Positions 18,125 through 26,826 of a stretch of 64,000 bases of DNA are shown one piece after another (within the stretch, counting starts at the first letter, position 1; each line of letters opens with the position of its first letter). A program made the position numbers and the translations under genes. The notes beneath the pieces were generated by a model. The model was not told the origin of the DNA and did not search any database. It worked only from the letters and a program-made list of their open reading frames with translations. This stretch comes from Brevibacterium siliguriense (lineage in GTDB: Bacteria; Actinomycetota; Actinomycetes; Actinomycetales; Brevibacteriaceae): positions 1,426,001 to 1,490,000 of the forward strand of contig NZ_LT629766.1 of the NCBI RefSeq assembly GCF_900105315.1. Reading direction: 5' to 3'.

Positions 18125-20782
18125 GTGACCACTGGACGAAACGCCGCCGACCGATACTTCAGCAAGGGACGAGAACTGGTGAAACCGGTCGTCCACGGAA
18201 TCGCCCGCCGAGCTCTGCCGGTGGTGGAACGAGCTTCCGGGACGAAGTATGTGCGAGAGCGCGCAGCGGGCAGCACCGGTGCTGGCAAGGCGGCAGGCTC
18301 CGCGAAGAAGAATGCCGCGGACACAGCTCGGGCCTATCGGAAGCTGGCCTCGGGTCTCAAAGGCAAGACTGCGGATGACACGGACGGATGGACCACAGCC
18401 CCGTCTGCTCGGGAGGTCGACGCCAAATCACGCCAATTGGCGCGGCTGCGGGCCCACTCGGCGCTGTCCGAGGCGCTCGCCAAAGGGGCGTCGCTCGGAA
18501 AAGCGGCAGTCGACGCGGGACGGGAGCTCGTCGCTGAGGGATACCTGACAGAGGCTGTGTCCGTCGGTTTGAACCTTCGCCAGAGGGGTTCCTCGGAGGA
18601 GGCCGGCCGTGTGCTCCTCGGAATGGCCTATCAGAGGTCGTCAGCCCCGGAAGTTGCGTGGGCCGAATTCGCGAAGATCGCGGACCGAGAGATCATCGTC
18701 TCCGCAGCCGAAGAATACTACCCGACTGCGATCGACACCCTCGGTGATGAAGCACTGTCGCTGCTGGATCGGTCGAATGAAGCCGGCGAAACCGCCCGGT
18801 GGAGCGACAAGGCAGTGCTGCGCACGGCTGAGTCGGCATTCTGCATCGGAGCGTTCGAACACGTACGCACCCTTGTCGACGCGCGCCTCGACAAGGCGCC
18901 GGACCAGGTGGACTCAGCCGTACGATACGAACTCAACCGAATGCTCGATTGGCTTCCCGGAGGAAAGCACCTTGAGCCTCTCCCCACGACCGACGGCACA
19001 CGCAATTTCGGCGTGCTCAGCTATGACCAGCCGGGAATCCGGTCCCGCAACGTCGGAGATTATATCCAGACGATTGCCTCCATCGGTCACCTGCTTCGCT
19101 ACGAGAACCTCAGCTTCACCGGTGACCGGGGGCTGACAGAGCTGTTCGCGAAATTCCGAAAGTCGGTCAAGGCGGAACGGAAGTATGCGGGGCCCGAAGG
19201 CAAACTCAACCTCGTCGAGGTCTACCGTGATGGCAACGTCTACCAGGACATCCCGGAGGACACCTGGTACATCGCCTTCGGTTGGTACATGCATGACATC
19301 TTCGGCAAGTCATTCAATATTCCATTCCACCCGAATCTCCGGCCGGTTCTGCTGTCCGTCTTCGTGCGGTACCCGGAGATGCTCACCCCCGACGCAATCG
19401 CCTACCTGAAGAAGTACGGTCCGGTCGGATGCCGCGATTGGCAGTCGGTCGCAGTCCTGCGGGCCGTCGGTGTTCCGGCGTTCTTCTCCGGTTGCCTGAC
19501 GACTACCGTCGACACCCTTTTCCCCACGCCCACGGCAGACCGTCGCTCCGGCACCCTGCGAATCGACTGGCAGAAGGACAACAAGGGGCCGAAGAAGAAG
19601 CAGACTGTCACTGCTATCCGCGACAAGTCGTTCTCGGAGAACCTCGAACTCGCTCGAAACTGGGTTGCCGACTACGCCTACAAATACAAGCAGGTCCTCA
19701 CCTCTCGACTCCACGCGAATCTGCCTGCACGTTCTGTTGGAGCACATGTCGAGTTTGAGCCCAAGAACAAGTCGGACTCACGCTTCGGCGGGCTGATCGG
19801 CATCAACGAATCAGCGTTCGACGCCATTCGCGACGGCATTCTCGACAAACTTTCGGTGCTGCTGCCTCTCATCGCCTCAGGAGCGTCCGAGGACGAGATC
19901 TACTCCAAGTGGGCCGAGATCACAGCGGATGATATGGCGTTTGCCGACGAATTCCTCGCCGATGCAGAGCTGCCCGTTGCCGACGGCCAGACGATCGCCG
20001 GAGTCGTGGACGGATCTGAGCTGCCGATTCCCGATCCGCAGATCACTGACATTGTGATGACTGTGGACAAGGGCGAGGAGCAGATGATTCCGAAGGCAGT
20101 CGAAACCATCGACGCTCACGCATCTGCGAGCTACCGTGTCTGGCTCCCCTCCGATGTGCTGAGCCAGACCGAAATTGATGAGCTGCGCGCAAAAGTGTCA
20201 CACGGGTCGATCGAACTGCTCCCGGCAGTATCGGTCGCCGGAGTCGTGAACCGCTCCGATCTCCAACAGGCACTCCTGCCGGTGCTGTTCCCGGACCACG
20301 ACCGGATCATTGTCCTGCCGGCTGCGGCCGAGGTGTCATCAGACATCACAGTTCTCTCCTCTGTCGACCTCGGAGATGCGCTGCTCGCAGCGAAACATGA
20401 CGTCCGGAAGAATCGGGCAAGCGGTCTGACTCTGATGAGGAGGATCGCGAGCTCGTTCGGCGATGACTATGTCGGCGCGCTCAACTTCGTCTTCGCGAGC
20501 CACGCGGGCCTGACAGAAGACTTTGCTCCCTTCGACCCTCAGATCGCTGTCCTCAACCTCAGCGGACTGCGCAGCGAAGGCTTCTCGGAGCGAGCTATCG
20601 GCCTGATGGACGAAGTCAAGCTCAACTATGTCGATGCGGCGCAGATGGTCATCGGGGGACGGTACACGGACATCGGCGACGAGTGGAACATCCGAGCCCA
20701 GTGGGAGACTTCCGACAGTCCCAAAGTCGTCAACTGGAGGCGCCAGACAAGCCACTTCGGTCGAATGGCACTGACACATTGA
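18125..20782 (+). CDS. Polysaccharide pyruvyl transferase-like protein fused to a GT8-like domain
   Basis: The 885-aa protein has three parts. A helical N-terminal region (about 1-280) is rich in basic residues and TPR-like helices. A pyruvyl-transferase-type domain (about 290-600) carries SRNVGDYIQTIASIGHLLRY near 309, GPVGCRDWQSVAVLRAVGVP near 436 and TSRLHANLPARSVG around His530. The C-terminal region (about 640-885) resembles GT8 enzymes: DIVMTVDKGEEQMIPKAVET at its start, FPDHDRIIVLPAAAEV where GT8 enzymes carry the DxD motif, then VLNLSGLR and VVNWRRQTSHFGRM at the end. The metal-binding DxD appears lost. The GTG at 18125 is chosen for AAAGGAC upstream. Role inferred: modification or scaffolding of the wall polymer. 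Confidence 0.72.
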   Translation: MTTGRNAADRYFSKGRELVKPVVHGIARRALPVVERASGTKYVRERAAGSTGAGKAAGSAKKNAADTARAYRKLASGLKGKTADDTDGWTTAPSAREVDAKSRQLARLRAHSALSEALAKGASLGKAAVDAGRELVAEGYLTEAVSVGLNLRQRGSSEEAGRVLLGMAYQRSSAPEVAWAEFAKIADREIIVSAAEEYYPTAIDTLGDEALSLLDRSNEAGETARWSDKAVLRTAESAFCIGAFEHVRTLVDARLDKAPDQVDSAVRYELNRMLDWLPGGKHLEPLPTTDGTRNFGVLSYDQPGIRSRNVGDYIQTIASIGHLLRYENLSFTGDRGLTELFAKFRKSVKAERKYAGPEGKLNLVEVYRDGNVYQDIPEDTWYIAFGWYMHDIFGKSFNIPFHPNLRPVLLSVFVRYPEMLTPDAIAYLKKYGPVGCRDWQSVAVLRAVGVPAFFSGCLTTTVDTLFPTPTADRRSGTLRIDWQKDNKGPKKKQTVTAIRDKSFSENLELARNWVADYAYKYKQVLTSRLHANLPARSVGAHVEFEPKNKSDSRFGGLIGINESAFDAIRDGILDKLSVLLPLIASGASEDEIYSKWAEITADDMAFADEFLADAELPVADGQTIAGVVDGSELPIPDPQITDIVMTVDKGEEQMIPKAVETIDAHASASYRVWLPSDVLSQTEIDELRAKVSHGSIELLPAVSVAGVVNRSDLQQALLPVLFPDHDRIIVLPAAAEVSSDITVLSSVDLGDALLAAKHDVRKNRASGLTLMRRIASSFGDDYVGALNFVFASHAGLTEDFAPFDPQIAVLNLSGLRSEGFSERAIGLMDEVKLNYVDAAQMVIGGRYTDIGDEWNIRAQWETSDSPKVVNWRRQTSHFGRMALTH

Positions 20783-20838
20783 TCACAGTCCCTGACATCG
20801 TCGTCGCCACCGATCAGAGCTGACGAAAGGTACCACCA

Positions 20839-22731
20839 GTGAGTCTCATTGCTCGTCAAGTCCATGGCGTCACCGACATAGAAGGGGGCAACGGCCAACC
20901 CATGCCTGAGTTCGGAACCGACGAAGTGCACGTCTACAACGTCCTGTGGTGGATCCCCGAAACGATGGGCGGGATGACAACCGCGGCCCTGCGTCGAATT
21001 CGGAGCTTTCAGAGCTTCGGGAAGTCGCTGTCGCAGACAATTCTGACGTTCGGCCCTCGAATGGACACCGATGAGATTCGAGATCGACTGGTCGCGTCGG
21101 GACGCATGCGTGACGACGTCGAGCTGGTGAACATTTGGCAGGACCTTCGGGGCCGGTCCGAGCATGAACTCGCGCAACTCGAAGGCGAACAGCCTCGGAA
21201 ACCGATCCCAGACACCGATGGTGAAATAGAGAACATCACCGCTTTCTACGATGTGGTCCGCAATGCGCGCAGCGGCACGATCATTCGTCGCAACTACTTC
21301 AGGGCAGACGGAAGCCTGCTGGTCGCGGACATCCGCGATCCGAAGTTCGGCCGAAGGTTCATTCTCCATTCTCCGAATGGAACGCCGATGGCGGAATGGC
21401 GCCGTCCGCGAGATTTCTACAATGCCTGGATCAAGGCAGTTGTGGCCAAGGAACCCGCTGTCGTCATCGTCGATGACAAGAAGGTCAGCGAGTTCATCCA
21501 CGAGATCGAAGATCGGAACTTCGCACTGGTCCTGTTCCTCCATGGAACTCACCTTCGACATCCGTGGAATGGCAACCACGGCCAGGCGCTGCCACGCAGA
21601 GTTGATACCGTGCGCAACTTCGACCGCTTCGACGTGGTCGGAGTGCAGACTCGGCAGCAGGCGGATGCCGTCCGAGCTCTCGGATTCACCGAAGACAATA
21701 TCAGACTTCTGACCGGAGAACTGCCGGCGGGATCGGTGCTGACCGAGGTTCCGAAAGAGCGGACGATGAGTCAGGCCGTGATGATCGCCAACCTCATCGA
21801 ACTCAAGCGGATCGACCATCCGATTCGGGCGGTGGCCAAATTGCGTGACCGGGGTGTCGACGTGTCGCTGACGGTCCTGGGGGAGGGGCCGGAACGGCTC
21901 AAACTTGAGAAGCTCATCGATGCTCTCGACGTTCGCGATCGAGTGGAGCTTCCTGGATATGTCAATGATGTCTCGGAGAGGTTGAAGTCGGCCTCATTTT
22001 CCATGCTGACGAGCACCAGCGAAGGGCTGCCGCTGTCGATGATGGAATCGATGGGGGCCGGTTGCATTCCGATCGTCTATGACATCACCTATGGTCCGCG
22101 TGACCTGGTCGAGCAGGGCCTTAATGGATTCATCACTCCGAGGAATGATGTTGACGCCCTGGCTGACCAGATCGCGGAATTTCTCTCTCTGAGCACAGAA
22201 TCCGTTTCGGCGATGCGCAATTCCGCCATGCACACTGCCGAGCGCTACCTACCCGAGGCCGGGTACAGGCGCTGGACGTCGGTCATCGAAAGACTGCCTG
22301 TGGCAGCGCGTTTGCCTGACGACCGTATCGACGCGTCGGGGTCCCCCATCGCGGTGAAGAGAGCCACGTGCGAAGAGTTCGGTGAAGGATGCAGAATCGA
22401 ACTGGAATTCGCCCATCTCCGCCGCGATGTCCTCGAAAGCCTGGAGATGGTCGTTGCTGCGCGCGAGGTCAATACGTTCTTCGTCTGTGGAAGCACTTCG
22501 ATCGCTACTCGTCGGATGGGCCGACGGCAAGTAGTGACATTCGATGTGGCCTTCGAAAACTTCTCCGAATCGATAAATCAGACCTTTGACGTCTATCTGC
22601 GGAGGCCCCGCGACCTGTGGGCATCGAAGCGGAGGATCCGGCTCCCCAGAACGCACCATGCAATGAGGACAGGACAGTGGAAATGGTACTCCACGAAGCA
22701 TGGCAACCTCTCTGTGCGCCCACTCCGCTGA
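20839..22731 (+). CDS. GT4-type glycosyltransferase, paralogue of the gene at 9480
   Basis: The 630-aa protein shares the plan of the 9480 gene. An N-terminal half has LWWIPETMGGMTTAALRRI. The GT4 domain has VMIANLIELKRIDHPIRAVA, LTVLGEGPERLKLEKLI, VELPGYVNDV and the donor-site STSEGLPLSMMESMGAGCIP. A beta-rich tail ends YSTKHGNLSVRPL. The GTG at 20839 has GAAAGG about nine bases upstream. It presumably glycosylates the wall polymer. It is convergent with the gene at 22800, with a hairpin between them. Confidence 0.9.
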   Translation: MSLIARQVHGVTDIEGGNGQPMPEFGTDEVHVYNVLWWIPETMGGMTTAALRRIRSFQSFGKSLSQTILTFGPRMDTDEIRDRLVASGRMRDDVELVNIWQDLRGRSEHELAQLEGEQPRKPIPDTDGEIENITAFYDVVRNARSGTIIRRNYFRADGSLLVADIRDPKFGRRFILHSPNGTPMAEWRRPRDFYNAWIKAVVAKEPAVVIVDDKKVSEFIHEIEDRNFALVLFLHGTHLRHPWNGNHGQALPRRVDTVRNFDRFDVVGVQTRQQADAVRALGFTEDNIRLLTGELPAGSVLTEVPKERTMSQAVMIANLIELKRIDHPIRAVAKLRDRGVDVSLTVLGEGPERLKLEKLIDALDVRDRVELPGYVNDVSERLKSASFSMLTSTSEGLPLSMMESMGAGCIPIVYDITYGPRDLVEQGLNGFITPRNDVDALADQIAEFLSLSTESVSAMRNSAMHTAERYLPEAGYRRWTSVIERLPVAARLPDDRIDASGSPIAVKRATCEEFGEGCRIELEFAHLRRDVLESLEMVVAAREVNTFFVCGSTSIATRRMGRRQVVTFDVAFENFSESINQTFDVYLRRPRDLWASKRRIRLPRTHHAMRTGQWKWYSTKHGNLSVRPLR

Positions 22732-22770
22732 AATCGACGTAGGAATAATTACCCAGATCTGAGGAATCAT

Positions 22771-22792
22771 CGGTGGGTGGCCTTGCCCACCG
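22771..22792. terminator. Hairpin between convergent genes
   Basis: CGGTGGG and CCCACCG form a seven-base stem around an eight-base loop. It lies between the stop at 22731 (+) and the stop at 22800 (-). No clear T-run flanks it, so termination strength is uncertain. Confidence 0.55.
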
Positions 22793-22799
22793 CCGACAT

Positions 22800-24095
22800 C
22801 TATTCTCCGCTGGCCTCGTCTTCGGACTCGGCGTTGATGCTGTCATCGGTGTGGAAGTGCTCCAGAACTGCTGAACGAGCGGAGATCAGCTTCGACACCG
22901 CTTCGGTAAAGAGGACTGTTGACGTCCCCTTTCCTCCGTCGCCGAAGTAGTGTCGACGTAGATCGCGACGAGCCTCCGCAGCCGAATCCTCTGACAGCAT
23001 CGCTTGGAACATCTGATTCAAGCGGTCGACAGTCGACCTGTCGATGATCGGAGTGGCACGACTGATGGGTGCTTCTGCATTGAGCACAACCGTGTCATCG
23101 CGGCGATCGGTCAGTGCGAGAGGCTTCTCGGGGTGCAGGTAGAGGAAGTCGAGCCCGACACTGGAGATGTCGGTGATAAGCAGATCGACCGCGTTGAACA
23201 TCGCGAGAATGTCGCCCTGCATAAGCACCTGATGCTGCTTGGACTCGTCCGAGATCGATTCATTTGCCGCCTCGAGGAGGTCAAGGATCCGAGCATTCGC
23301 TTCAGTCATCGCTGGGTCCTTGGACTTCTCAACGCGAGGATGCGGCTTGTAGATCACCCGGGCATTGGGAATCTGCAATGCGGCTTCGATGATCTGCGGC
23401 CCGAACAGATCGACCGACGTGTAGTTGTTGGATTCATTCTCGCCCTCCCACGTGGGCGCATACATGATGGTTCGCGCATTAGAAGGCTCCAGTTCCACAG
23501 GTCGCTCGATGTCGAGCTGAGGCCGCCCGACCTTGACAAGAGCGGACTCGTCGAAATCGATGAGTGCCCTGCGGTGCCGTTCGATTGCGGCATCGCCGGC
23601 TACGAAGACCTTGTCATATGATTTCGACTGATTGGAGACCATGCTCAGTTTGTCTGACTCACCGTGGTTGACGTGCACATGCACCATCGGGGCGAAGGCC
23701 AGCGACTGGAAGTTCGTCATCCCGTTGTTGACGTAGAGCGCCAATTTGAAGTTGTTGGCATGATAAAAGGTATGCAACGGGTCGAATTTCCGTTTGAACA
23801 CCACAGGGAGGTGAGTGGTTTCAAGCGTGCGAAGCAGGGCAGAGCCTTTGCGCATGACCAAGACGACCCTATGCGTCTTGTGGAGCTCTTCGAGAACGGG
23901 AATCCATTGCTCAAGCTGATAGAACTTCGAGCTCCGATCACCGAAATAGACGACCACCTCAGCCTTGACGTAGCTGCCGTCGAACTCGTCTTCAAGTCGG
24001 TTCCACCTTTCGGTGCCGCGAATCCATCGGCTTGTAGCCTTCCACGCGCGTGAGCGAACGGCATCTCTAGCAACAGAACGGATAGGGTTCGTCAC
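22800..24095 (-). CDS. CDP-glycerol glycerophosphotransferase family protein, paralogue of 12143
   Basis: The 431-aa protein matches the 12143 gene along its length: QLEQWIPVLEELHKTHRVVL, LYVNNGMTNFQSLAFAPMVH, VHVNHGESDKLSMVSNQSKS, VGRPQLDIERP, MYAPTWEGENES, YKPHPRVEKS and DLLITDISSVGLDFLYLHPE. This is the TagB/TagF type polyol-phosphate transferase. The N-terminus is basic and amphipathic, as needed for membrane association. I start at the GTG at 24095, which has GAGGAG eight bases upstream; the longer open frame is not family-like. It points away from the gene at 24344, sharing a divergent promoter region. Confidence 0.87.
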   Translation of the reverse strand: MTNPIRSVARDAVRSRAWKATSRWIRGTERWNRLEDEFDGSYVKAEVVVYFGDRSSKFYQLEQWIPVLEELHKTHRVVLVMRKGSALLRTLETTHLPVVFKRKFDPLHTFYHANNFKLALYVNNGMTNFQSLAFAPMVHVHVNHGESDKLSMVSNQSKSYDKVFVAGDAAIERHRRALIDFDESALVKVGRPQLDIERPVELEPSNARTIMYAPTWEGENESNNYTSVDLFGPQIIEAALQIPNARVIYKPHPRVEKSKDPAMTEANARILDLLEAANESISDESKQHQVLMQGDILAMFNAVDLLITDISSVGLDFLYLHPEKPLALTDRRDDTVVLNAEAPISRATPIIDRSTVDRLNQMFQAMLSEDSAAEARRDLRRHYFGDGGKGTSTVLFTEAVSKLISARSAVLEHFHTDDSINAESEDEASGE

Positions 24096-24343
24096 GGTGT
24101 GAACTCCTCGTGATTTCGGTGCATCGGAGGTGCTGTCGCAACCTCGAAGAGGTTGGAGACAGCCTGACCAAGAGTATCGTCTTCCGTCCGCTAGAGAGAA
24201 CTCCTCAACAGATGATCGCCGATACCCGTCGGGCGTGTCGGCAAGTTCTGAGGTCACTGTGCCGACTGCTAGGCTACCAACATTAACTAGTAGTAAATGG
24301 AACACGTCGGTAGTGCAAAAACCGTCCGTGGTAAGGGGCATGC
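24096..24343. promoter_or_regulatory. Divergent promoter region inside the wall-polymer locus
   Basis: This 248-base gap lies between two divergent polyol-phosphate transferase genes. It includes the AT-rich CATTAACTAGTAGTAAATGG stretch near 24280-24300 and a TAAGGGG ribosome site before the GTG at 24344. It must hold promoters for both directions; no operator was identified. Confidence 0.4.
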
Positions 24344-26122
24344 GTGATTGATGATCTGACAATTGAAAGAATCTCGTGGGAACGTGTGATTCTGACTTTT
24401 GTCGTCAGTATCCCCGGGGAGACCCCCGACTCTTTCTTCCTGACACCCAATTCGCGTCCCTATGAGGTGGAACTTCCGGTGAGGTCGGAGCCGATGGGGG
24501 AGGGGCGCTATCGACTGACCATCAACGTCACTCAGTTCAATCGCAGAGGCCAAGTTCCCAATGGCACTTACTACCTCATTGCGCGACGAGGTGAGGACAA
24601 CATTCCTGCGGCGTATCCGCTGCGGAGAGCCGAAGAACTCGGTGACGTGTCCCGAGCTTTCGTCTACAACAAGAATTTCTCTGCCTACACCATCACGTTC
24701 GGCATCTCAGACGATGAGGCAGCTCCCTACTTCCTCATGCGTACTTACTCATTCGGCCGTTCCGGAAAGAAGCCGTCTTCTACCGTGGCACGGTTGAAGT
24801 CGAAGGCTCGGAAGAAGTGGACGAAGACCAAACGGAAGGCTCTTCGGACCGTATTCGCCATTTCGGCCCGCAAGCGGCCGTCTGACGGAAGCAACGTCCT
24901 GTTCGCGTCCGAGGCTCGTCCAAACATGCAGGGCAACCTCAAAGCCGTACACGACCGCATGCTCGAGCGAGGTCTCGACTCCCAATTCAACTTCGGCTAC
25001 TCGTTCCGCACTGGGCGTACCAGCAGCCGCCAGAGCGCTTTCGCTCTTGCTTGGGAAATGGGCAAGGCCAACACAATCCTCATCGACGACTACTTCGCCA
25101 TTCTCAAAGATTTGGGGAATCGAGACGAGCAGAAAATCATCCAGCTCTGGCACGCCGGCAGCGGGTTCAAGTCAGTGGGATACAGTCGATTCGGGCAATA
25201 TGGTTCGCCGAACCTGAGGAACGCTCATCGTCTCTACTCCTACGCGATCTGCGGATCCCAGCATCTGCGCGACGTCTACAGCGAAGCTTTCGGAATCGAG
25301 CGGGAGTCTGTCATCGCAACCGGGCTCCCAAGGATCGACGGATTCCTGCGCGAAGGTCGCGCAGAGGAAGTCCTCGTCGAATTCGAGACTGAGTTCCCGG
25401 CAGCGAAGGACAAACGAAAGGTCCTCTTCGCTCCCACATTCCGGGGTCGTGGCTCGGGCGATGCTCACTACGACTATGACCAAATCGATTTCCGCGAACT
25501 CTACAATGCTTGCGGGGAGGATACAGTCGTCTTGTTCCGCCAGCACCATTTTCTGCCAGATCCTGCACCAATTCCGGACGAGTTCGGTGATCGGCTGATC
25601 GACGTCGCTGCATACCCGGATACGAATGACCTCATGCTGATCTCAGACGTGCTCATCACAGACTATTCCTCTGTCATCTATGAGTACTCGCTGCTTGAGC
25701 GTCCGATGATCTTCTTCGCATACGACCTCGACACCTACTCGGCGACCCGAGGGATGCACAAAGACTATCGCGAAGCGGCTCCCGGCCAGATTGCCACTAC
25801 CTTCGAAGAACTGGCCGAGCTCATCCGCGAGCCTGAACTGAGCAACAAGGAGACGAAGGAATTCGTCAAAGAGAATTTCGACTACGTAGACACCCACAAT
25901 TCCGATCGAGTGATCGACTCCCTGATCCTCAGTGAGCCTGCCTCGGAACCACAGGTGCCCACCGAAGGCGAAGAACATGAGATCGCCCAACAGGTCGGTG
26001 AAGAGGACCCGGGTTCTCCTGGCCAAGAGGATCAGCTGAACGAGCCGACTGACAATGACTCCGAGAGCAGCTACAAGACTGAGGAAGAGGACGAGGAGAA
26101 CCAATGGCAAACATCGCAGTAG
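24344..26122 (+). CDS. TagF-like polyol-phosphate polymerase with beta-rich N-domain and acidic tail
   Basis: The 592-aa protein has a beta-rich N-terminal domain (about 1-135), a short basic linker and a clear Glyphos_transf domain (about 180-520). Diagnostic stretches are KIIQLWHAGSGFKSVGYSRF, SYAICGSQHLRDVY, ATGLPRIDGFL, VLFAPTFRGRG, VLFRQHHFLPD, ITDYSSVIYEYSLLERPMIF and FFAYDLDTYSATRGMHKDY. This is the classic TagF/TarL signature for polymerising glycerol- or ribitol-phosphate. The C-terminal 60 residues are highly acidic and probably disordered. TAAGGGG precedes the GTG start. The end overlaps the TarI-like gene by 19 bases, so they share an operon. Confidence 0.9.
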   Translation: MIDDLTIERISWERVILTFVVSIPGETPDSFFLTPNSRPYEVELPVRSEPMGEGRYRLTINVTQFNRRGQVPNGTYYLIARRGEDNIPAAYPLRRAEELGDVSRAFVYNKNFSAYTITFGISDDEAAPYFLMRTYSFGRSGKKPSSTVARLKSKARKKWTKTKRKALRTVFAISARKRPSDGSNVLFASEARPNMQGNLKAVHDRMLERGLDSQFNFGYSFRTGRTSSRQSAFALAWEMGKANTILIDDYFAILKDLGNRDEQKIIQLWHAGSGFKSVGYSRFGQYGSPNLRNAHRLYSYAICGSQHLRDVYSEAFGIERESVIATGLPRIDGFLREGRAEEVLVEFETEFPAAKDKRKVLFAPTFRGRGSGDAHYDYDQIDFRELYNACGEDTVVLFRQHHFLPDPAPIPDEFGDRLIDVAAYPDTNDLMLISDVLITDYSSVIYEYSLLERPMIFFAYDLDTYSATRGMHKDYREAAPGQIATTFEELAELIREPELSNKETKEFVKENFDYVDTHNSDRVIDSLILSEPASEPQVPTEGEEHEIAQQVGEEDPGSPGQEDQLNEPTDNDSESSYKTEEEDEENQWQTSQ

Positions 26123-26826
26123 TCTTCGCGGGAGGCGTCGGCGCTCGAATGGCGCACAGCTCCCGTCCGAAGCAGTTCCTTGAGATCCATGGCCGGCCAG
26201 TGATCGTGCACACGCTCGACATCTTTCAGCAGCACCCGGACATCGACTCGATCGCCGTGGCCATCCTCCCGCGGTATCGGGATCACCTGGAACGTCTGGT
26301 CAAACGCTACGAGCTCGATAAAGTGCAGTGGATCGTCGACGGAGGATCGACCGGTCAGGAATCGCGGCACAACGCACTCAAGGTCGTTGCCGAACACAAC
26401 GATCCGGACAGCATCGTCCTCATCCATGATGGAGTCCGACCGCTGATCGATGCCGACCTCGTTTCTCGCAACATCGAGAGTGCACGTGAATTCGGATCGG
26501 CAGTGACCTGCACCAAGATGACGGAGACCGTGGTCGTCGAAGAAGGATCGGGAATCAAGGAAGTCATTCCCCGCGACCCGCTGTGGACTGCGCAGGCTCC
26601 GCAGACGTTCCCGCTCAAGGACGTCCTCGCCGGATACGATCGTGCGGTCGCCGAAGGGGAGAACGATTCGATCGACACATGCACGCTCATGAACGGATTC
26701 GGCTACGACGTCCACCGAGTTGAGGGACCGCGTACGAACATCAAGATCACCACCGCGTCGGACTACTATGTGTGCCGCACCTTCCTCACCCTCATCGAAG
26801 ATCGGGAGGCCTTCGGTGGCGAATGA
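26104..26826 (+). CDS. TarI/IspD-like polyol-phosphate cytidylyltransferase
   Basis: The 240-aa protein has the IspD/TarI fold: AVVFAGGVGARMAHSSRPKQ with the GGxGxRM loop, HDGVRPLID, VTCTKMTETVVV, AQAPQTFPLKDVLAGY and the C-terminal NIKITTASDYY. Both MEP-pathway IspD and ribitol-5-phosphate cytidylyltransferase TarI have this fold. Position between a TagF-like polymerase and an SDR strongly favours polyol-phosphate activation. The donor could be CDP-ribitol or another CDP-polyol. The start overlaps the preceding gene, and GAGGAGAACC precedes the ATG. Confidence 0.85.
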   Translation: MANIAVVFAGGVGARMAHSSRPKQFLEIHGRPVIVHTLDIFQQHPDIDSIAVAILPRYRDHLERLVKRYELDKVQWIVDGGSTGQESRHNALKVVAEHNDPDSIVLIHDGVRPLIDADLVSRNIESAREFGSAVTCTKMTETVVVEEGSGIKEVIPRDPLWTAQAPQTFPLKDVLAGYDRAVAEGENDSIDTCTLMNGFGYDVHRVEGPRTNIKITTASDYYVCRTFLTLIEDREAFGGE

